A stretch of 64,000 nucleotides of DNA. Origin: Calothrix sp. NIES-2100 (lineage in GTDB: Bacteria; Cyanobacteriota; Cyanobacteriia; Cyanobacteriales; Nostocaceae). The translations under genes were made by a program, and so were the position numbers. This document shows positions 58,733 to 64,000 of the stretch, piece after piece. Position 1 is the first letter of the stretch; each line of letters begins with the position of its first letter. The notes beneath the pieces were generated by a model. It saw only the letters and a list, made by a program, of their open reading frames with translations, was not told the DNA's origin and searched no databases. The stretch lies in NCBI RefSeq assembly GCF_002368195.1, contig NZ_AP018178.1, positions 791,738 to 855,737 of the forward strand. Reading direction: 5' to 3'.

Positions 58733-59599
58733 ATGAGCCGCAAAGGTCAGTCGATAACTCTCTCACTCAAAGAACACGATAAAGCCGAACTAGAAGCGAT
58801 CGCTTTAGAGTTCGGTATGAAGTGGGGCGATCGCCCGAACATCTCCAAGCTGATAGAAGCGATCGCCCAACGTAAGTTACTCATCGGTAAAAACAATAAC
58901 TGGTCAGAAACTCGGATCAGGGCTTTACATCGTTGTATCAATGCTTTGACAGACATTGGTCAAATTGAACAAGCCCAAATCATCGCCAACTTACTTCTAG
59001 AACGCAGCGAATTATCAATCCCGTTACGAAACGAAATTGAACGCTTCCTAGAAAATCTTCCCCCGCCTTGGCGTTTAGAAATAGACCGCTATATCCTACG
59101 CCACCAGCCTTTTCAGCTTTCCTATCAAGATGCTGCGGGGCGTTTATGGAACTTTACTATTCGCCATGCTAAGATTACTCCCCATGAAAAGCGACAATAT
59201 CTTGATTGCTGGTGTGAGGAAACTGAAGGAAACTTTGATATACCAGAACTAGTTCACAACTGGAGTTTACGATTAGACCGCATTACCGATGCTGCTGTGA
59301 CTTCCATTTCCGGTGAATGGCGTAGTAATTTGGATGAAATACAGATAGAAATGCATTTATTTGCTGGTTTAGCTGTTGCCTATCAAGCCAAACCAGAAGA
59401 CGATATCAACGAATGGCTACCAGATCAACCGCGAGTCCGGCGAGTTCTCAGGCGAGTATCGAGTACATTTTGGTTTAGCCGCGAAGTTATGCAGTATGCG
59501 CCAGATTGTGTAGTGGTGTCGCCGGAAAATTTGCGCGATCGCCTCAAACAAAAACTCCGCACCCTATGTCAGTTGTACGACATCGAAATCAGGGAGTAA
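58733..59599 (+). CDS. WYL-domain regulator divergent from the cas operon
   Basis: 288 residues. A ribbon-helix-helix-like N-terminus (SITLSLKEHDKAELEAIALE) and a central helical part precede a WYL domain (~115-220; PFQLSYQDAAGRLWNFTIRHAKI, QYLDCWCEE), a WYL C-terminal extension and a final helix. WYL proteins often control phage-defence loci by sensing ligands. In Synechocystis a WYL protein (Sll7009) next to the type I-D locus is reported to reduce accumulation of its crRNA. The same arrangement here suggests control of this CRISPR-Cas unit. Confidence 0.9.
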   Translation: MSRKGQSITLSLKEHDKAELEAIALEFGMKWGDRPNISKLIEAIAQRKLLIGKNNNWSETRIRALHRCINALTDIGQIEQAQIIANLLLERSELSIPLRNEIERFLENLPPPWRLEIDRYILRHQPFQLSYQDAAGRLWNFTIRHAKITPHEKRQYLDCWCEETEGNFDIPELVHNWSLRLDRITDAAVTSISGEWRSNLDEIQIEMHLFAGLAVAYQAKPEDDINEWLPDQPRVRRVLRRVSSTFWFSREVMQYAPDCVVVSPENLRDRLKQKLRTLCQLYDIEIRE

Positions 59600-59706
59600 A
59601 TTAAGTTTACGAGTTGCAAATTAACTTTTGCGACTCGTAAATTAAGTTTTTGACTTGCAAATTAAGTTTTTGAATCGTATATTAACTTCACGACTCGTAA
59701 ATCAAG
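59594..59706. repeat. AT-rich tandem array, ~20-bp units
   Basis: Five to six units of the type GACTCGTAAATTAAGTTTTT, at 20-bp steps (59632, 59652, 59672, 59692), directly after the WYL stop. Units alternate GACTCGTAAATT and GACTTGCAAATT. No gene in 59600-59815. Confidence 0.75.
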
Positions 59707-59815
59707 CTATATAGCAGTGCAAAACAGCAAAGCTGTACAAAACGCTAATTTTGCAAAAATAAGACAAATTATGGCATAAAAAGGGTAGGCATATTGTTAT
59801 TGGTGCATATCTGGT

Positions 59816-60220
59816 TCAAGATTCTTCCCAATCTTCAATTTGTAATTCATTTACACGCGCAAATTCTCCAGTATTGTGCGTTACTAATATCAAATTATTA
59901 GCGATCGCTATAGCTGCTATCTGCAAATCATTGGGGCCAATAGGAGTACCCTTAGCCGCCAATTCTGCACGAATTCGTCCATAAATTATGGCTGCTACAT
60001 CATCAAAGGCGAAAGAAACAAATAAATTGAGGAACTGTTGCTGTCTAGTGAGTGTAGTTTGAGAATCATTACTCCGCATAGCACCATAAAATAGTTCTGC
60101 TTTGACTACAGAACAAACAGCAATATCTTCCCGATTTGTTGCCCGTAAACGTTGCCTGACTGCTGGTGATTTACCATTGAGATAACGAGCGCAAACATTA
60201 GTATCTAACAAATACTTCAC
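59816..60220 (-). CDS. vapC: PIN-domain toxin VapC
   Basis: 134 residues. The PIN start is MKYLLDTNVCARYL (Asp6), with Glu42 in VVKAELFYG, acidic residues in GPNDLQIAAIA and the C-terminal NTGEFARV. Family members cut tRNA or rRNA. The 4-bp overlap with the upstream antitoxin gene is typical. Confidence 0.92.
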   Translation of the reverse strand: MKYLLDTNVCARYLNGKSPAVRQRLRATNREDIAVCSVVKAELFYGAMRSNDSQTTLTRQQQFLNLFVSFAFDDVAAIIYGRIRAELAAKGTPIGPNDLQIAAIAIANNLILVTHNTGEFARVNELQIEDWEES

Positions 60221-60471
60221 ACAATTTCTTCTCTACTTTCAAAATCTCCTTCAGAATCGATAACAATTGGGTCATCTTGACAACTACCATAAGTCTGTTC
60301 AAAAAAACCGGGAGGCCATCCTAATTCTTCTGGTGTTTTTGTTGTAGTGGTGGCTTCAATCGGCTGATAAATTACCATTACTTCTACTTCTTTATCCTTC
60401 AAGCCTACCGGAACTTCTAAATGTAAAATGCCATCTTGTCCTACACGGGAACGTATTTTAATACTTTGCAT
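60217..60471 (-). CDS. vapB: VapB-like antitoxin
   Basis: 84 residues. A short AbrB-like N-terminal strand region (IKIRSRVGQDGILHLEVPVGL) is followed by an acidic tail with WPPGFFEQTYGSCQDDPI, common in cyanobacterial antitoxins of PIN toxins. It precedes vapC and overlaps it by ATGA. Confidence 0.85.
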   Translation of the reverse strand: MQSIKIRSRVGQDGILHLEVPVGLKDKEVEVMVIYQPIEATTTTKTPEELGWPPGFFEQTYGSCQDDPIVIDSEGDFESREEIV

Positions 60472-60477
60472 TTCTAT

Positions 60478-61359
60478 TTATCCTTGCAAAATTTGGTCAA
60501 TCATCCGGTTCGCTTGGGAACCATAACCGCCGCCAAATAAATTGAAGTGATTAATAATGTGATACAGGTTATAAAGTGTTTTTCTCTGCTCATAACCGGC
60601 ATCTAAAGGAAAGACTTCGTTATAACCTTGATAAAAAGCGGCTGGGAATCCACCAAATAATTCTGTCATGGCGATATCAACTTCGCGATCGCCAAAATAA
60701 GTCGCCGGATCAAATATCACTGGTTCGCCAGACACCGTACACCCCGCATTCCCGCCCCATAAGTCACCGTGTACTAAGGAAGGTTCTACCTGATGATTCG
60801 CTAATAATTCCGGGATAGCGGCTAATAATTTCTCTTGCTTGGGAAAACTACCCCCCTTTCGCCTAGCTAACTGAAATTGATAACCCAAGCGATGTTTAGC
60901 ATAAAATTCTGCCCAATCTGTCGTCCAAGTGTTGATTTGGGGCGTGGAACCAATAGTATTGTTAATTTTCCAACCAAAACCTTGACTGCTAGTCGCTTTA
61001 TGCATTGCTGCTAGCTTCCGCCCCATTTCTTGCCAAGAGTGCGAAGTCGAAGCACCTCCTATTTCCAGCCATTCCAAAACGATGTAGCCAGAATGCCCAG
61101 ATGTACCCCAGCACAAGGGTTGAGGAACGCGAATACTAGCTGTATTGAGCATTTCCTCCAACCCCAGCGCCTCAGCTTCAAACATCGCCACTTGGGATGC
61201 TTGATTCAGTTTGACGAAGTAAGTACGTTCATCATCAGAGACAGCATAGCCTTGGTTAATACACCCACCACTCACCGATCGCTTGTGCTGACTCTGAAAT
61301 TTTTCCCCCGTCACCCGGCTAATATGGGCATCAATTTCTGTCCACATCATTGTTGTCAT
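60478..61359 (-). CDS. Fructosamine/ketosamine-3-kinase family protein
   Basis: 293 residues. GGCINQGYAVSDDERTYFVKLN (nucleotide loop and Lys), VLEWLEIGG, LVHGDLWGGNAG (catalytic Asp) and VIFDPATYFGDREVDIAM are the family's kinase motifs. It phosphorylates the third carbon of sugars bound to amines, leading to deglycation of proteins or small amines. Full length. It sits 6 bp upstream of vapB, so it may be co-transcribed by chance. Confidence 0.93.
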   Translation of the reverse strand: MTTMMWTEIDAHISRVTGEKFQSQHKRSVSGGCINQGYAVSDDERTYFVKLNQASQVAMFEAEALGLEEMLNTASIRVPQPLCWGTSGHSGYIVLEWLEIGGASTSHSWQEMGRKLAAMHKATSSQGFGWKINNTIGSTPQINTWTTDWAEFYAKHRLGYQFQLARRKGGSFPKQEKLLAAIPELLANHQVEPSLVHGDLWGGNAGCTVSGEPVIFDPATYFGDREVDIAMTELFGGFPAAFYQGYNEVFPLDAGYEQRKTLYNLYHIINHFNLFGGGYGSQANRMIDQILQG

Positions 61360-61440
61360 TTGTCATTTGTCATTTGTCATTTGTCAATGCCCCATGCCCC
61401 ATGCCCAATGCCCTATGCCCTATGCCCAATGCCCTATGCC
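61354..61440. repeat. Heptamer repeats TTTGTCA then CCCATGC/CCCAATG
   Basis: Four TTTGTCA units followed by CCCCATGCCC-type units, between the kinase and peptidase genes. STRR-type; it reaches the last codons of the peptidase. Confidence 0.85.
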
Positions 61441-62714
61441 GGCTTGAGAACAACTACACCATAAGCATCGGGAGTCAGATATTGTTGGGCGGCTTGCATT
61501 AAGTCGGTTGCTTCTTGGGCTTGAATATTCGCGGGGTAGTTAAAGGCTGGTTCTAAATCTCCCAGCATGGACTGATAATAACCATACAACCCAGCGCGAT
61601 CGCTTGGTGTTTCATTACCAAAAATAAATCTGTTGGCTACCCGTCGCCGTACACGGGCAATTTCTGATTCTTTGACCAGTTCTGTGTGTAAAATGCGAAT
61701 ATGTTGGGCGATCGCAGCTTCTACCGCCTCTAAATTTTCTACTGCACACTTAGCGGTAATATAAAATGTCCCTTGCAGCTGGTTACTCATATTACTTACA
61801 CCAATCGAAGACACCAAGCTGCGTTCTTCCCGCAAATCATGTACCAGCCTTGATGTGCGTCCGTGTCCTAAAATTCCGGCTAAAACATCCAGCGCATAAG
61901 TTTGATTGATAAATTTCAACCCAGGAACCCGCCACACCATCACCAGTCTTGCTTGTTGAAGACTTTCATCAACAAATTCTTGACGCACAATTTCTGTAAA
62001 TGCAGCTTCGGGATGAAGTACTGATTCTATCCACAGTTGGGAGTCTTTGGTCTTAGTAGCTTCACTAATTCCTTGAGCAACAATATCAATTAATTCTTCC
62101 GTGGGTAAATTACCTACAGCCACAGCCGTAATTGACTGGGGTTGATACAAACTCCCGTGGAAATCTCGCATTTGCTGGGGTTGGAGTTGGGAAATCACCG
62201 ATTCTGGCCCCAATACCGGACGGCGATAGGGTAACCGTTCAAACGCCATTTCCATCGCCCGCCGAAAAGTCCGCCGCTGGGGATTATCTTGGGAACGGCG
62301 AATTTCTTCCAGCACTACCAAGCGTTCCCGTTCAAAAGCATCATCCTCAATACTGGGATTCAATACTACATCTAGTTGTAGCGGGGCAAGTTCAGCAAAA
62401 TCCTTGGGAGCAGTGGTTATATAGTAGTGAGTATAATCTTGGCTAGTAGCGGCATTAGTAACGGCTCCCCGCTCTTCAATGCGACGTTCAAATTCGCCGC
62501 TAGCTAGGCGTTCTGTGCCCTTAAAAATCATATGCTCTAAAAAGTGAGCCATGCCGTTAATGGTATCCGGTTCTACCGCCGAGCCAACTTTAATCCACAA
62601 ACTTAGGTTAACGGCATCAATTGGCATTTGCTCCACTACTATTGTCAACCCGTTGGGTAACTGGTGCAGCGTTGGAGCATTGAGACGGGGAAATTTTATC
62701 AGGGTTGATGTCAT
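61434..62714 (-). CDS. M16-family zinc peptidase
   Basis: 426 residues. The inverted zinc motif HxxEH is in NGMAHFLEHMIFKGT, with the downstream Glu in ERLVVLEEIRRSQDNP. RYADD-like motifs are absent and the C-terminal half has the R/Y pair region (FIFGNETPSDRAGLYGYY). Similar to processing-peptidase beta subunits and PqqL-type proteins. Cyanobacteria often encode two M16 proteins side by side; a second is not in this window. Confidence 0.94.
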   Translation of the reverse strand: MTSTLIKFPRLNAPTLHQLPNGLTIVVEQMPIDAVNLSLWIKVGSAVEPDTINGMAHFLEHMIFKGTERLASGEFERRIEERGAVTNAATSQDYTHYYITTAPKDFAELAPLQLDVVLNPSIEDDAFERERLVVLEEIRRSQDNPQRRTFRRAMEMAFERLPYRRPVLGPESVISQLQPQQMRDFHGSLYQPQSITAVAVGNLPTEELIDIVAQGISEATKTKDSQLWIESVLHPEAAFTEIVRQEFVDESLQQARLVMVWRVPGLKFINQTYALDVLAGILGHGRTSRLVHDLREERSLVSSIGVSNMSNQLQGTFYITAKCAVENLEAVEAAIAQHIRILHTELVKESEIARVRRRVANRFIFGNETPSDRAGLYGYYQSMLGDLEPAFNYPANIQAQEATDLMQAAQQYLTPDAYGVVVLKPA

Positions 62715-62939
62715 TGGTAGTTGTGAGTGGTGAGGTGAAAAGCTGCTTTACTTCTTTAATCTTATCTAGGACTGATAGCGAACTGTGTCCCTTCCCTCTA
62801 CAAAAGTCATACGTAGAAAGTATTTATGCAAAATAAAGTATAAATTTTTCGTTGTAAATAGAGCGATCGCAATGACTTTATGTCATTAATTATGCTTAAT
62901 TCCTGAGCAAAATTATCCCACCAGTAACCTAAAAAACCA

Positions 62940-63362
62940 ATGCCAACTGAATTTTATGCGATCGCGATCGCTGGATCTATCTTGTTCACGATCATTTTGA
63001 TTTTCGTCCTCAGCGTTGATTGGAACAAGCTAGGGAAATACTACAGCACCAATGAACCACCACCAGCAAATGTCTCGCGGTTTGAATATGGTTCTGTGGG
63101 TATAGCGTATTACAAAGGCTCTTTAAATGTTGGTGTTACTCCCCAAGGGCTGCATTTGAGTATTTTTATTTTGTTTAACTTTGGGCTACCGGCTTTGTTG
63201 ATTCCTTGGAGTGCAATTAGGAAACTTGAGCCGGCTAATCAATTATTTGCGCAGCGATTTCGTTTGTATCTCACTGAGCCAGATGTGAAGATTATTCTGA
63301 GGAAAGACGCTTTGGAGCCGGCGAGGAAATATTTGGCTGCACAGGGTATTGAGTGGATTTAG
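62940..63362 (+). CDS. Small membrane-anchored protein, unknown function
   Basis: 140 residues. An N-terminal membrane helix (AIAIAGSILFTIILIFVLSV), then a soluble part with a second hydrophobic stretch (LHLSIFILFNFGLPALLIPWSAIRKL) resembling bacterial PH-like domains. HIP1 overlaps codons 6-8. The end overlaps the convergent pentapeptide gene by 4 bp. Family not recognised. Confidence 0.7.
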   Translation: MPTEFYAIAIAGSILFTIILIFVLSVDWNKLGKYYSTNEPPPANVSRFEYGSVGIAYYKGSLNVGVTPQGLHLSIFILFNFGLPALLIPWSAIRKLEPANQLFAQRFRLYLTEPDVKIILRKDALEPARKYLAAQGIEWI

Positions 63363-64000
63363 ATTTTGCGTTTTAGAATCGTGCCGCGAACATTTGCGCC
63401 CTCAAGTTTCGCACCTTCAAGTTTCGCCCCTTCAAGTTTTGCACCTTCAAGGTTCGCATCTTCAAGATTCGCCCGTACAAGATTCGCCCGTTCAAGACTC
63501 GCCCGTTCAAGATTCGCCCGTTCAAGATTCGCCCGTTCAAGATTCGCCCGTTCAAGATTCGCCCGTTCAAGATTCGCCCGTTCAAGACTCGCCCCTTCAA
63601 GATTCGCCTCGAAAAGAATCGCCCCTTCAAGAATCGCCCCTTCAAGATTCGCCCCTTCAAGATTCGCCCGTACAAGACTCGCCCGTTCAAGAATCGCCCC
63701 TTCAAGATTCGCCCCTTCAAGATTCGCCCGTACAAGACTCGCCTCGAAAAGATTCGCCTCGAAAAGATTCGCCTCGAAAAGATTCGCCCCTTCAAGATTC
63801 GCCTCGAAAAGATTCGCCTCGAAAAGATTCACTGTGTACAAATCTTGGTACCGGAGAATACTATTTTGCAAATCCAAAAAGCTGAAGCAATTCAAGCAAA
63901 AAATCTTACTATTACTATCAACTCTTTGTCCACGTAGGCGAGAAACCCAATTACCAAAAGCTTCAGGAGAAGGCCATTTAATCTGAGAAACATTTTTTGT
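63359..64000 (-). CDS. Pentapeptide-repeat protein, 5' end outside window
   Basis: Minus-strand frame with ~25 consecutive A(N/D)LxX pentapeptides (NLFEANLEGANLFEANLF; LERANLERANLERANLER), a right-handed quadrilateral beta-helix. The DNA is a 15-bp tandem repeat (GATTCGCCCGTTCAA). The frame stays open past the TTG at 63895 to the window edge (SQIKWPSPEAFGNWVSRLRG), so the gene begins beyond 64000 and probably has a separate N-terminal domain. Other frames of the repeat are also open, but only this one gives the pentapeptide consensus. Function unknown; many such proteins bind DNA-like or membrane surfaces. Confidence 0.75.
   Translation of the reverse strand, partial: TKNVSQIKWPSPEAFGNWVSRLRGQRVDSNSKIFCLNCFSFLDLQNSILRYQDLYTVNLFEANLFEANLEGANLFEANLFEANLFEASLVRANLEGANLEGAILERASLVRANLEGANLEGAILEGAILFEANLEGASLERANLERANLERANLERANLERANLERASLERANLVRANLEDANLEGAKLEGAKLEGAKLEGANVRGTILKRKI

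Noticed and set aside
41586..59599. Assignment of the locus to type III because of Cas10-like and RAMP genes
   Set aside because: The large subunit lacks a GGDD palm motif and has an HD, and csc1, csc2 and HD-less cas3' are present; this is type I-D.
63349..63986. Plus-strand frames of the 15-bp repeat (DSPVQ- or RFARS-type proteins)
   Set aside because: They show no known repeat family, while the minus strand gives the exact pentapeptide consensus.
1..64000. tRNA, rRNA or transposase genes
   Set aside because: None recognised on reading both strands for T-loop-like sequence and transposase motifs; a covariance search could still find a missed tRNA.

Overview
The window looks like chromosome from a filamentous, probably heterocyst-forming cyanobacterium (Nostoc/Calothrix-like). 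The evidence is the dense scatter of the HIP1 octamer GCGATCGC, many heptanucleotide tandem repeats (CAACAGT, TTGGTCA and CCCAATG types, the STRR families of heterocystous cyanobacteria), fold-back repeats in most gaps, and typical cyanobacterial genes (DUF2808, TatC, YebC, a Slt-type transglycosylase, M16 peptidase, subtilases). No tRNA or rRNA gene and no transposase gene was found. The only autonomous mobile element seen is a group II intron.

Layout. Bases 1-4,000 hold an HlyD-type adaptor (cut by the window start), an Alg8-like polysaccharide synthase with a beta-helix tail, and a DUF2808 protein. At 4,250-13,000 are a MerR-type metal regulator, a one-module NRPS (C-A-PCP-TE, adenylation code close to cysteine) and a copper block (CopA ATPase, a 26-residue hydrophobic peptide, a cupredoxin). 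The regulator gene and copA carry the same style of MerR promoter. From 13,700 to 26,500 are a secreted polysaccharide-lyase-like lipoprotein, TatC, a lytic transglycosylase, a UbiH-type hydroxylase, an odd cNMP/AAA+/polyferredoxin fusion, YebC and a sugar-binding lipoprotein. From 26,900 to 40,900 are a subtilase, a 1008-residue repeat protein ending in a probable amidase domain, DUF433, an orphan HlyD, an SDR, ExoIII, a GT4, a zinc-ribbon protein, an MDR dehydrogenase and two small unknowns.

The accessory centre is a type I-D CRISPR-Cas locus (about 41,050-59,600), all on the minus strand except its divergent WYL regulator. Order of transcription: cas3', [460-bp structured gap and a small ORF], mntA, hepT, cas10d, csc2, csc1, a 2OG-Fe(II) oxygenase, cas6, cas4, cas1, cas2, leader, array. 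The array has 20 repeats (the trailer-end one decayed) and 19 spacers. Three things stand out. (i) A complete 2.16-kb group II intron with an RT-HNH maturase sits one nucleotide inside a spacer, in the sense direction. Removing it leaves a normal 36-nt spacer, and its predicted EBS2 and EBS1 match the last 11 bases of the CRISPR repeat. (ii) A MntA-HepT toxin-antitoxin pair is translationally interlocked with cas10d. (iii) The gap after cas3' holds a solitary 21-nt exact match to the repeat, in the opposite orientation to the array.

Bases 59,800-64,000 carry VapBC, fructosamine kinase, an M16 peptidase, a small membrane protein and a pentapeptide-repeat protein that runs off the window end.
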